Shown one piece after another: positions 53,230-61,560 of a stretch of 64,000 bases of DNA. Numbering within the stretch: position 1 is the first letter of the stretch; each line of letters starts with the position of its first letter. The position numbers and the translations under genes were made by a program. The stretch is from NCBI GenBank assembly GCA_903829815.1, contig CAIKRR010000045.1, forward strand, positions 135,226 through 199,225, read 5' to 3'. Source of the stretch: an uncultured Pseudomonadota bacterium. GTDB lineage: Bacteria > Pseudomonadota > Gammaproteobacteria > Burkholderiales > SG8-39. The notes beneath the pieces were generated by a model, which searched no databases, was not told where the DNA came from, and saw only the letters and a program-made list of their open reading frames with translations.

Positions 53230-54996
53230 ATGACGGAGCAGGCCGCGCAGGGCGGTACGGTCTTCACCATCCCGGTAGGGGCGGTAAAGGTGCGTTCGAA
53301 GAGCAAGGGGCGCCAGGCTGAGCCGGCTGCCGTGGCCGAGGTCAGTGCCCTGCTCGGTGAGGCCTCGCTGCGGCGCGACCTGCTCATCGAGCATCTGCAC
53401 CGTATCCAGGATCATTTCGGTCACCTGTCCGATCGCCATCTGGCGGCACTGGCCAGCCTGATGCGCCTGGCACTGGCCGAGGTCTACGAGGTGGCAACCT
53501 TCTATCACCACTTCGATGTGGTGCGTGAGGGAGAGGCGGCACCCGCGGCACTCACCGTCAGAGTGTGTGGAAGTCTGTCCTGCGAGATGGCCGGTGCGCG
53601 CGATCTTCTCGCGCGTTTGCCCGGCATCCTGGGGTCCGAGGTGCGGGTGATTGCAGCACCGTGCGTCGGCCGCTGCGATGCCGCGCCGGTGGCGGTGGTT
53701 CATCGCAACCCGATCCTGCACGCTACCACCGACGCGATCGCCCAGGCAGTTGCCTCAGGCGCGCTCGAACACCCGGCATCCCTTGCGACCGATGCCCAGT
53801 CGGTGAAGCCGCTCGACTATGCGGCCACGGTCCAGGCCGCGCCGGGGCATGTCGATTACCCCGCGTACCGCAAGGCTGGGGGCTATCGGCTCGCTGCCGC
53901 CTGCGCGCGCGGCGAGAGGAAGCGAGAGGACATCTTCACGCTGCTCGAGACGGCCGGCTTGCGCGGGCTGGGCGGTGCTGGCTTTCCCACCGGGCGCAAA
54001 TGGCGCATCGTCGCTGCCGAGCCGGCGCCGCGCTTGATGGCGGTGAATATCGACGAGGGTGAGCCGGGCACTTTCAAGGATCGTCATTACCTGGAGCGCG
54101 ATCCCCATCGTTTTCTCGAGGGCGTCCTGATCGCGGCCTGGGCAGTTGATGTCGCCGAGGTCTACATCTATCTGCGGGACGAGTATCACGGCGTTCGCGC
54201 GCTGCTCGAGCAGGAACTGGCTCGACTGCACGCCGAGCCGCCTTGCCGTCTGCCGGTCATTCATCTGCGTCGAGGGGCCGGGGCCTACATCTGTGGCGAG
54301 GAGTCGGCGATGATCGAGTCGATCGAAGGCAAGCGCGGCATGCCGCGCTTGCGCCCGCCCTATGTCGCCCAGGAAGGTCTCTTTGGCCGTCCGACCCTCG
54401 AGCACAATATGGAAACCCTCTGGTGGGTGCGTGATCTCATCGAGCGTGGTCCGCAGTGGTTTGCCTCGGCCGGACGTCACGGGCGCAAGGGGCTGCGCTC
54501 CTTTTCGGTCAGCGGCCGGGTGGCGCGTCCGGGTGTTCATGTTGCACCGGCCGGCATCACCTTGCGCGAACTCATCGATGAACACTGTGGCGGAATGCTC
54601 GACGGGCACACGCTCTACGCTTACCTGCCCGGGGGAGCCTCTGGCGGCATCCTGCCTGCCTCGATGGCCGACATACCGCTCGATTTCGATACCCTCAATC
54701 CGCATGGCGCCTTCATCGGTTCGGCGGCGGTCATCGTGCTCTCGCAGCACGACCGTGCGCGCGATGCTGCCAGCAACATGCTGCACTTCTTTGCCGATGA
54801 GTCCTGTGGTCAGTGCACGCCGTGTCGCGTCGGCACGGCCAAGGCGGTACGCCTCATGAACGAAGCCCGTTGGGATCCGGCCCTGCTCGCCGATCTGGCG
54901 CGGGTCATGGCGGATGCCTCGATCTGCGGTCTGGGTCAGGCCGCGCCCAATCCCTTCCTGAGCGTGCTCAAGCATTTTCCCGAGGAGGTTGCCTGA
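53230..54996 (+). CDS. fdsB: NAD-dependent formate dehydrogenase, fused NuoE/NuoF-like diaphorase subunit (FdsG-FdsB fusion)
   Basis: This 588-residue protein joins two subunits. Residues about 35-170 are NuoE/FdsG-like: a helical part with LAEVYEVATFYHHFD and a [2Fe-2S] site of C113, C118, C145 and C149 (CGSLSC and CVGRCD). Residues about 215-588 are NuoF/FdsB-like: LRGLGGAGFPTGRKWRI (FMN loop), VNIDEGEPGTFKDRHYLERD, GAGAYICGEESAMIESIEGK (NAD site), and ESCGQCTPCRVGTAKA with the [4Fe-4S] cysteines. It moves electrons from the catalytic subunit to NAD+. The fused architecture resembles the beta subunit of Methylobacterium FDH1 rather than the separate fdsG and fdsB of Cupriavidus. ATG 53230 has AGGAG five bases upstream. 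Confidence 0.93.
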   Translation: MTEQAAQGGTVFTIPVGAVKVRSKSKGRQAEPAAVAEVSALLGEASLRRDLLIEHLHRIQDHFGHLSDRHLAALASLMRLALAEVYEVATFYHHFDVVREGEAAPAALTVRVCGSLSCEMAGARDLLARLPGILGSEVRVIAAPCVGRCDAAPVAVVHRNPILHATTDAIAQAVASGALEHPASLATDAQSVKPLDYAATVQAAPGHVDYPAYRKAGGYRLAAACARGERKREDIFTLLETAGLRGLGGAGFPTGRKWRIVAAEPAPRLMAVNIDEGEPGTFKDRHYLERDPHRFLEGVLIAAWAVDVAEVYIYLRDEYHGVRALLEQELARLHAEPPCRLPVIHLRRGAGAYICGEESAMIESIEGKRGMPRLRPPYVAQEGLFGRPTLEHNMETLWWVRDLIERGPQWFASAGRHGRKGLRSFSVSGRVARPGVHVAPAGITLRELIDEHCGGMLDGHTLYAYLPGGASGGILPASMADIPLDFDTLNPHGAFIGSAAVIVLSQHDRARDAASNMLHFFADESCGQCTPCRVGTAKAVRLMNEARWDPALLADLARVMADASICGLGQAAPNPFLSVLKHFPEEVA

Positions 54997-57839
54997 TGAG
55001 TGCTTCCAGCCAGCGCCAGGCCTTGGCGACTGAAACGGCACCGGTCAGCTTCAGCCTCAATGGCAACACGCTTGCCGCGATGGCGGGTGAAACCATCCTC
55101 GAGGCGGCCCGCCGCGCCGGTGTCGACATCCCGCACCTGTGCTACCGCGAGGGCCTGCGCCCCGATGGCAACTGCCGGGCCTGCGTGGTCGAGATCGATG
55201 GCGAGCGGGTGCTCGCACCCTCGTGCTGCCGCACGCCGCGTGAGGGCATGGTGGTTTCCTCGACGAGCGAGCGTGCGATCGCCTCGCAGAAGCTGGTGGT
55301 CGAACTGCTGCTGGCCGACATGCCGGCCGAGCGCCAGTCGCCCGCCTCGGAACTCGATCATTGGGCTGTCGAGCTCGGTGTGGTGGGCTCTCGATTCCCG
55401 GCGCGCGAGCAACCGGCGGCCGATCTGTCGCACGCGGCCATTGCGGTCAATCTCGATGCCTGCATCCAGTGCACCCGCTGCGTGCGCGCCTGCCGTGAAA
55501 CGCAGGTGAATGACGTCATCGGCCTGGCCTTTCGCGGCGAACACGCGAAGATCGTCTTCGATTTCGACGATCCGATGGGCGAGTCAAGCTGCGTGGGCTG
55601 CGGTGAATGCGTCCAGGCCTGCCCGACCGGCGCCCTGATGCCGGCGCGCAAGGCCGGGCTCGAGCGGATCGACCGCACCGTCGACTCGGTCTGCCCCTAC
55701 TGCGGCGTCGGCTGCCAGCTCACCTACCACGTTCAGGACAACCGCATCGTGCGGGTCGAAGGCCGCGATGGCCCCTCCAACAAGGGACGCCTGTGCGTCA
55801 AGGGGCGCTACGGATTCGACTACGTGCATCATCGGCAGCGTCTCTCCCGGCCACTCATCCGGCGTGATGGCGTGGCCAAGGATGCTGCGCTCTCGCTCGA
55901 CCCGGCTCACTGGCAGTCGATCTTTCGCGAAGCCAGTTGGGAGGAGGCACTCGATCGTGCAGGCGGCGGCCTCAGGGCCATTCGTGATCGCGATGGCCCG
56001 CGCGCGCTGGCCGGTTTTGGCTCTGCCAAGGGCTCGAACGAAGAAGCCTATCTGTTCCAGAAGCTCGTGCGTGTGGGTTTTGGCAGCAACAATGTCGACC
56101 ACTGCACTCGCTTGTGCCACGCCTCCAGTGTGGCCGCCCTGATGGAGGGCGTGGCATCGGGTGCGGTGTCGAACCCGGTGCGTGACGTGATGTTGGCCGA
56201 GGTGATCTTCGTGATCGGTGCCAACCCCACGGTGAATCATCCGGTGGCTGCCACCTGGATCAAGAACGCGGTGAAGGCGGGTGCAAAACTCATCGTGGCC
56301 GATCCGCGTCGTGGCGAACTGGCACGCCATGCAGACCATGTGCTGCAGTTCAAGGCTGATACCGATGTTGCCTTGCTCAACGCGATGCTGCACGTGATCG
56401 TCGAGGAGGGGCTCGTCGATGAGGCCTTCGTGCGTGATCGCACCAGCGGCTTCGAGGCACTGCGTGACAATGTACGCGGCTTCAGCCCCGATGCGATGGC
56501 GCCTGTGTGCGGCATCGATGCCCAGACCATACGCGAGGTGGCGCGCCTCTATGCCCGTTCGCGTGGGTCGATGATCCTCTGGGGGATGGGCGTCTCGCAG
56601 CATGTGCATGGCACCGATAATGTGCGCTGCCTGATCGCGCTCGCCATGGCCACCGGCCAGATCGGTCGCCGAGGTACCGGGCTGCACCCCTTGCGGGGTC
56701 AGAACAATGTCCAGGGCGCTTCCGATGCCGGCCTCATTCCGATGTTCTATCCCGACTACCAGCGCGTGGCCAACGCCGGCGCCCGTGAGCGGTTTGAAAA
56801 GCTCTGGGGCGCATCGCTCGATCCGGACCCCGGTCTGACTGTGGTCGAGATCATGCATGCGGCCACCGAAGGTCGGATACGGGGCATGTACATCATGGGC
56901 GAGAACCCGGCCATGTCGGACCCCGATGCCACCCATGCGCGCGAAGCACTGGCTGCGCTCGAGCATCTGGTCGTGCAGGACATCTTTCTCACCGAGACTG
57001 CTTATCTTGCCGACGTCATCCTGCCGGCCAGCGCCTTCCCCGAGAAGACCGGTACCTTCTCCAACACCGATCGTCAGGTGCAACTCGGTCGCAAGGCGAT
57101 CGACTCACCGGGCGAGGCACGCGAAGACATCGAGCTCATTCAGGAGATTGCACGCAGGCTCGGGCTCGATTGGCACTACGCCGGCGCGCGCGAGGTGTTT
57201 GACGAAATGCGTCAGGCGATGGATTCGATCCAGGGCATTACCTGGGAGCGCCTGGAGCGCGAATCGTCCGTGACCTATCCGTGCGAGAACGTGGGCGACG
57301 AAGGTACCGAGGTGGTCTTCACCGATCGCTTCCCGACCGAGAGCGGTCGTGCCCGGCTGGTACCGGCCGATCTGGTCTTTGCCAACGAGCGGCCTGATGA
57401 CGAGTATCCGATGGTGCTCATCACCGGACGACAGCTCGAGCACTGGCATACCGGTGCCATGACCCGACGTGCCTCGGTGCTCGATGCGATCGAGCCCGAA
57501 GCGGTAGCCAGCCTGCATCCGCTTGAACTCGAGCGTCTCGGCGTCAGGCCTGGCGATGTCATTACGGTGAGTTCGCGCCGTGGTGAGATATCGCTGTACG
57601 CGCGGGTCGATGACGGGATGCCGACAGGTTCGGTGTTCATTCCGTTTGCCTACTACGAGGCAGCCGCCAACCTGCTCACCAATCCGGCGCTCGACCCTTT
57701 TGGCAAGATTCCGGAGTTCAAGTACTGCGCGGTGCGGGTTGCAGCAGGCGGGGCCGCGCCGCAGGGCTCGAGTTATGGCGGGGGCCGTGCGCCGTTCGAT
57801 CAGTCGCGGCACCCGATGGATGTCGGGCAGGTGGCCTGA
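54996..57839 (+). CDS. fdsA: NAD-dependent formate dehydrogenase catalytic alpha subunit (Mo/W-bisMGD)
   Basis: The 947-residue protein shares one base with fdsB (TGATG). Its N-terminal part carries a [2Fe-2S] ferredoxin domain (HLCYREGLRPDGNCRACVVE), a NuoG-like segment, ferredoxin-type [4Fe-4S] sites (CIQCTRCVRACRETQVND, and CVGCGECVQACPTGAL), and CPYCGVGCQLTYHV of the molybdopterin oxidoreductase start. The metal ligand is Cys in NNVDHCTRLCHASS near residue 370, not selenocysteine. MGENPAMSDPDATHAREAL and the C-terminal NLLTNPALDPFGKIPEFKYC are typical. It oxidises formate to CO2. No fdsC or fdsD accessory gene follows here; sulfuration of the cofactor may depend on a gene elsewhere. Confidence 0.95.
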   Translation: MSASSQRQALATETAPVSFSLNGNTLAAMAGETILEAARRAGVDIPHLCYREGLRPDGNCRACVVEIDGERVLAPSCCRTPREGMVVSSTSERAIASQKLVVELLLADMPAERQSPASELDHWAVELGVVGSRFPAREQPAADLSHAAIAVNLDACIQCTRCVRACRETQVNDVIGLAFRGEHAKIVFDFDDPMGESSCVGCGECVQACPTGALMPARKAGLERIDRTVDSVCPYCGVGCQLTYHVQDNRIVRVEGRDGPSNKGRLCVKGRYGFDYVHHRQRLSRPLIRRDGVAKDAALSLDPAHWQSIFREASWEEALDRAGGGLRAIRDRDGPRALAGFGSAKGSNEEAYLFQKLVRVGFGSNNVDHCTRLCHASSVAALMEGVASGAVSNPVRDVMLAEVIFVIGANPTVNHPVAATWIKNAVKAGAKLIVADPRRGELARHADHVLQFKADTDVALLNAMLHVIVEEGLVDEAFVRDRTSGFEALRDNVRGFSPDAMAPVCGIDAQTIREVARLYARSRGSMILWGMGVSQHVHGTDNVRCLIALAMATGQIGRRGTGLHPLRGQNNVQGASDAGLIPMFYPDYQRVANAGARERFEKLWGASLDPDPGLTVVEIMHAATEGRIRGMYIMGENPAMSDPDATHAREALAALEHLVVQDIFLTETAYLADVILPASAFPEKTGTFSNTDRQVQLGRKAIDSPGEAREDIELIQEIARRLGLDWHYAGAREVFDEMRQAMDSIQGITWERLERESSVTYPCENVGDEGTEVVFTDRFPTESGRARLVPADLVFANERPDDEYPMVLITGRQLEHWHTGAMTRRASVLDAIEPEAVASLHPLELERLGVRPGDVITVSSRRGEISLYARVDDGMPTGSVFIPFAYYEAAANLLTNPALDPFGKIPEFKYCAVRVAAGGAAPQGSSYGGGRAPFDQSRHPMDVGQVA

Positions 57840-57866
57840 GCCGAGCGGGCCCGGCGGAGCGGACGG

Positions 57867-57900
57867 CCGCCCGACATTGACCACGGTCAATGTCGGGCGG
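57867..57900. terminator. 34-bp perfect inverted repeat after fdsA, before fhs
   Basis: CCGCCCGACATTGACC (57867-57882) and GGTCAATGTCGGGCGG (57885-57900) are perfect complements with a two-base centre (AC). A stem of 14-16 pairs would form. It lies 28 bases after fdsA. As a terminator it lacks a T tract, and the symmetric core TTGACC-AC-GGTCAA could also be an operator. Confidence 0.5.
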
Positions 57901-58021
57901 GCTTCGCGAAACCTATAGTGCCGTCCGGGGCGGGTTCGATGACCCGCGCAGGGCGCTCGTGCAGAGCTACCGCCGCGCTCGTCTGCACCCTTTTTTTCCG
58001 ACCTTTACCCAGGAGCATCAC

Positions 58022-59692
58022 ATGGCTTCCGATATCGAAATTGCCCAGGCCGCTACCATGCAGCGCATCTCGAAGGTTGCGCTCGATCGCCTGGGCATCC
58101 CGGAGGACCATCTGGAGCCCTACGGGCATTACAAGGCCAAGGTCTCCCTCGAGTATGTCGATTCGCTCAAGGACCGGCCCGATGGCAAGCTGATTCTGGT
58201 CACTGCCATCAACCCGACACCGGCTGGCGAAGGCAAGACCACGACCACTGTCGGACTGGGTGATGCCCTCAATCACATCGGCAAGAAGGCCGTCATCTGC
58301 TTGCGCGAGCCTTCATTGGGTCCGGTCTTTGGCATGAAGGGCGGAGCGGCCGGCGGCGGCTTTGCCCAAGTGGTGCCGATGGAGGATATCAATCTGCATT
58401 TCACGGGCGACTTCAACGCGATCGCGCTCGCCAACAATCTGTTGGCGGCGCTGATCGACAACCACATCCACCATGGCAACACGCTCGGCATCGATGTGCG
58501 TCGCATCGCCTGGAAGCGGGTGATGGACATGAATGACCGGTCGCTGCGCGACATCACGATTGCGCTGGGCGGGCCGGGCAATGGCTATCCGCGCGAGGAT
58601 GGCTTTGACATCGTGGTGGCCTCCGAAGTGATGGCGATCTTCTGCCTGGCGACCTCGCTCGAGGATCTCAAGCGCCGGCTGGGCAATATCGTGGTGGCCT
58701 ACAACCGCGAGCAGAAACCCATCTATGCGCGCGACCTCAACGCGCATGGCGCGATGACCGTGCTGCTGAAGGATGCACTCAAGCCCAATCTGGTACAGAC
58801 GCTCGAGAACAACCCGGCCTTCATCCATGGCGGACCGTTTGCCAATATCGCGCATGGCTGCAATACCGTCATCGCTACGGCCACGGCGCTCAAGCTTGCC
58901 GACTATGTCGTGACCGAGGCCGGCTTCGGCGCTGACCTGGGAGCGGAGAAGTTTGTCGACATCAAGTGCCGCAAATCGGGACTGCGTCCTTCGGCCGCCG
59001 TGATCGTGGCGACCGTGCGTGCGCTCAAGTACCACGGTGGTGCCGACCTGAAGACCATCACCACCGAGGACCTGGGTGCGCTTGAGCGTGGTCTGGTGAA
59101 TCTCGAGCGCCATGTCGAGAATGTAAGCACGGTCTATGGTATTCCGTGCGTGGTGTCGATCAACCGCTTCAACAGCGACACGGCGGCCGAGATCGAGTTG
59201 CTGCGCGAGCGCGTGGCCCGACTCGGTGCCAAGGTTGTGCTGGCAACTCACTGGGCTGATGGTGGCAAGGGCGCGGCAGAGTTGGCCCACCTGGTGGTCG
59301 ACCTGTGCGAGCAGCCCTCGTCGATGAACTTTGTCTACGAGGACGCCGACACGCTCTGGGACAAGATCAACAAGATCGCCAGGAAGGTCTACCGCGCCAG
59401 CGAAGTGACTGCCGATGGCAAGGTGCGTGGACAGATCAGGAAGCTGCAGGAAGATGGCTACGGGCACTTTCCGGTCTGCGTCGCCAAGACCCAGTATTCG
59501 TTCTCGACCGATGCCGGGCTGCGCGGTGCGCCCGAGCATCACTCGATCAATGTGCGCGAAGTGCGCCTCTCGGCGGGTGCCGAATTCATCGTGATGGTGT
59601 GCGGTGACATCATGACCATGCCCGGACTGCCCAAGGTGCCGTCGGCCGACCGTATCGATCTGGTCGATGGCAAGGTCGTGGGATTGTTCTAG
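58022..59692 (+). CDS. fhs: Formate--tetrahydrofolate ligase
   Basis: The 556-residue protein starts at ATG 58022, with AGGAG six bases upstream. It has the ATP loop [18 protein letters not shown] near residue 65, [39 protein letters not shown], and the C-terminal [20 protein letters not shown]. It makes 10-formyl-THF from formate, THF and ATP. In this window it stands between the formate dehydrogenase genes and the formyl-CoA transferase region, so it can send formate into C1 metabolism while the dehydrogenase burns it. Confidence 0.97.
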   Translation: MASDIEIAQAATMQRISKVALDRLGIPEDHLEPYGHYKAKVSLEYVDSLKDRPDGKLILVTAINPTPAGEGKTTTTVGLGDALNHIGKKAVICLREPSLGPVFGMKGGAAGGGFAQVVPMEDINLHFTGDFNAIALANNLLAALIDNHIHHGNTLGIDVRRIAWKRVMDMNDRSLRDITIALGGPGNGYPREDGFDIVVASEVMAIFCLATSLEDLKRRLGNIVVAYNREQKPIYARDLNAHGAMTVLLKDALKPNLVQTLENNPAFIHGGPFANIAHGCNTVIATATALKLADYVVTEAGFGADLGAEKFVDIKCRKSGLRPSAAVIVATVRALKYHGGADLKTITTEDLGALERGLVNLERHVENVSTVYGIPCVVSINRFNSDTAAEIELLRERVARLGAKVVLATHWADGGKGAAELAHLVVDLCEQPSSMNFVYEDADTLWDKINKIARKVYRASEVTADGKVRGQIRKLQEDGYGHFPVCVAKTQYSFSTDAGLRGAPEHHSINVREVRLSAGAEFIVMVCGDIMTMPGLPKVPSADRIDLVDGKVVGLF

Positions 59693-59708
59693 CCCCGTTT
59701 GTGGTGCT

Positions 59709-59736
59709 TTGTTTGCCAGCAAAACCTGTTTAGAAT
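59709..59736 (+). promoter_or_regulatory. Sigma70-type promoter upstream of terC
   Basis: TTGTTT (59709-59714) and TAGAAT (59731-59736) stand 16 bases apart, close to the consensus. Transcription would begin near 59743, which leaves a leader of about 107 bases before the terC ATG at 59850. Confidence 0.5.
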
Positions 59737-59741
59737 CCGCC

Positions 59742-59776
59742 GGTTCGCGCCCGATCGCACGAACCGTGCGTCGGGC
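59742..59776 (+). promoter_or_regulatory. terC leader with two mutually exclusive hairpins
   Basis: Hairpin 1 pairs GGTTCG (59742-59747) with CGAACC (59760-59765). Hairpin 2 pairs GCCCGA-CGCAC (59749-59760, one bulged T) with GTGCGTCGGGC (59766-59776). They share bases and cannot form together, and the first begins about where transcription should start. TerC-family genes are often under Mn-sensing yybP-ykoY control, but I could not see the conserved core of that riboswitch here. Confidence 0.45.
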
Positions 59777-59785
59777 ACAGGCCGG

Positions 59786-59806
59786 GTGCCGTGTGCCGTG
59801 TGCCGT
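59786..59806. repeat. 7-bp tandem repeat GTGCCGT, three copies plus a degenerate one
   Basis: Copies at 59786-59792, 59793-59799 and 59800-59806 are perfect, followed by an altered GTGCTGCC. The repeat lies in the terC leader, about 44 bases before the start codon, and is of a type that can slip in copy number. Confidence 0.85.
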
Positions 59807-59849
59807 GTGCTGCCGACCTGTTCATCCATTCAAGGAATCGATTGCAACC

Positions 59850-60599
59850 ATGCTGATGCAAATGCTGTCTGCTCATGAATTCTGGGTTGGCCTGCTGGCC
59901 ATTCTGTGGGCAAACCTGATTCTCTCGGGTGACAACGCGGTGGTCATCGCGCTGGCCTGCCGCTCGCTCGAGCCGCGCCAGCAGAAGCAGGCCATCTTCT
60001 GGGGGAGTGGCGCTGCCATTTTCTTGCGTGTCGTGCTCACGATCTTTGCCGTGGCTCTGCTGCAGTTGCCCTGGCTGAAGATTGTTGGCGGGCTGGCCCT
60101 GCTCTGGGTTGGGGTCCAGTTGCTGGGTGGGGGCGATGATGATGGCGACAATATCCAGGGGCATTCGCACATGATGACTGCCATCCGCACCATCCTCATT
60201 GCCGATCTTGTGATGAGTCTGGACAACGTCATTGCGGTGGCCGGCGTAGCCGAAGCGGCTGCCGGCTCGATCGCCGAGCCTATCCGTGAAGCGAGCAAGT
60301 ACGTCCTCCTGGTGCTGGGCCTTGGCATCAGCATTCCGATCGTGATCTTCGGCTCGACGCTCGTCATGAAGGCCATGGAGCGTTTCCCGATCATCATCAC
60401 GCTCGGGGCGGCACTGCTTGGATTCATCGCCGGCGAGATGGCGGTGACCGATCCAGTCATCCGCGACTGGGTCGACTCGACCGCGCCGTGGCTTGGCACC
60501 CTGCACGTCGCAGGCCTCGTGGGTGCGGCGCTCGTGGTGGTGGTGGGTCGCCATCTTGCCGGGCGCTCAGAGGGAGCATCCGGCGCCAGTCAGGCCTGA
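59850..60599 (+). CDS. TerC family integral membrane protein
   Basis: The 249-residue membrane protein has about seven hydrophobic helices. ANLILSGDNAVVIALACRSL near residue 21 and DLVMSLDNVIAVAGVAEAA near residue 117 are the repeated G/S-D-N-A/V metal motifs of TerC. A charged loop GGGDDDGDNIQGHSH near residue 92 lies between them. TerC-family proteins export Mn2+ or Ca2+, or load metal onto exported proteins. The open frame extends upstream, but ATG 59850 is where family similarity begins. No tellurite-resistance cluster is near. Confidence 0.92.
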   Translation: MLMQMLSAHEFWVGLLAILWANLILSGDNAVVIALACRSLEPRQQKQAIFWGSGAAIFLRVVLTIFAVALLQLPWLKIVGGLALLWVGVQLLGGGDDDGDNIQGHSHMMTAIRTILIADLVMSLDNVIAVAGVAEAAAGSIAEPIREASKYVLLVLGLGISIPIVIFGSTLVMKAMERFPIIITLGAALLGFIAGEMAVTDPVIRDWVDSTAPWLGTLHVAGLVGAALVVVVGRHLAGRSEGASGASQA

Positions 60600-60676
60600 T
60601 CGCCACCGGCCGCCGGCGGCGACCGGTGGCGCTGAGTCCGGCACCGACTGCCGGATGGGACCGTGTGCGACGGGCT

Positions 60677-61297
60677 TCAGTCGGCCGCGCTGCCGCGTCG
60701 CTGCTTGAGTCGTGACAGGGTTTCTGGCGTCAGGTTGAGATAGGAGGCCAGTTCCTTGTTCGGAATGCGGCCCACCAGGTCGGGGTGCTTGCGCTCGAAG
60801 CGCGCCACCCGACCGGGTGCGTCAAGCAGGTGCAGGGTGATCGTGTGGGCCATCACTTCGGACATCAGGCGCATCACCTCGTATTCGAACTGTCCCTTCA
60901 CGCTGACCTGTGCCTCCAGAAATTCCACCCAGTGGGGCATCGACACCCGTGCGGCGCGCACCGCAGTGACCGCCACGATGCTGTAGGGCACCGGGGTTCG
61001 CAGGCGCCATGCCGCGTACGAGGTGTCCATATCGGTTTCTGCCGCAAAGCGCAGGATCATCTCCTTGCCGCCTGCATTGGACACCACGCGCTTGAGGATG
61101 CCATCGAGAATGAAGAACTGCTCCATCGAGGTGGTGCCCTGGTGGACCAGGGCTTCGCCCTTGCGGTATTGGCAGACCTCGAGCACGCGCTCCAGATGCT
61201 CCCAGGCGGCGACCGGAATCTCGCGCAGGATACGGTTCTGCTTCAGTTGCAGCAGGATCGCGGGACGCAGTGCATGACGCCCGAGGGTGGTCGTCAT
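60677..61297 (-). CDS. CRP/FNR-family transcriptional regulator
   Basis: The 206-residue protein has an N-terminal cyclic-nucleotide-type jelly roll (YRKGEALVHQGTTSMEQFFI, LDGILKRVVSNAGGKEMILR) and a C-terminal winged helix (IPNKELASYLNLTPETLSRL). No cysteines typical of FNR are seen in the N-terminal part, so it is more CRP-like than an oxygen sensor. GTG 61342 would add 15 residues that do not align with family members. It is divergent from the formyl-CoA transferase gene and may control it. The ligand is unknown. Confidence 0.85.
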   Translation of the reverse strand: MTTTLGRHALRPAILLQLKQNRILREIPVAAWEHLERVLEVCQYRKGEALVHQGTTSMEQFFILDGILKRVVSNAGGKEMILRFAAETDMDTSYAAWRLRTPVPYSIVAVTAVRAARVSMPHWVEFLEAQVSVKGQFEYEVMRLMSEVMAHTITLHLLDAPGRVARFERKHPDLVGRIPNKELASYLNLTPETLSRLKQRRGSAAD

Positions 61298-61379
61298 GCG
61301 AGGCCCGAAGCGCTGGCGGCCGATCGGATCGTGACGCGGCACCGGTCTGTCGCGGCTGACGTGTTCCTGGCTCGTATCT

Positions 61380-61420
61380 TCATTATTTTATTCAATCAAA
61401 ACAGTATGTTATAATCACCA
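61380..61420 (+). promoter_or_regulatory. AT-rich promoter region upstream of the formyl-CoA transferase gene
   Basis: A perfect TATAAT (61410-61415) lies in a strikingly AT-rich island in otherwise GC-rich DNA, with a weak -35 (TTTATT, 61387-61392) 17 bases upstream. Such a weak -35 is common at promoters that need an activator such as CRP. The leader to the ATG at 61561 is about 140 bases. Confidence 0.5.
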
Positions 61421-61560
61421 ATTGATGTTCGTCAAGGAGCGCTCAGCGCGCGCTCCCGTAGACTTCGCCGTCGGCGCCGTGCCGATCCCTCATCAACGGC
61501 ACCCTGTCGGTGCCGGTCGACCTCTGGCGGGTCGATGTCAGCAGCAGATTGGAGATAGCA

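Noticed and set aside
59737-59849. yybP-ykoY manganese riboswitch in front of terC
   Set aside because: The alternative hairpins are suggestive, but the conserved loop sequences of that riboswitch are not visible.
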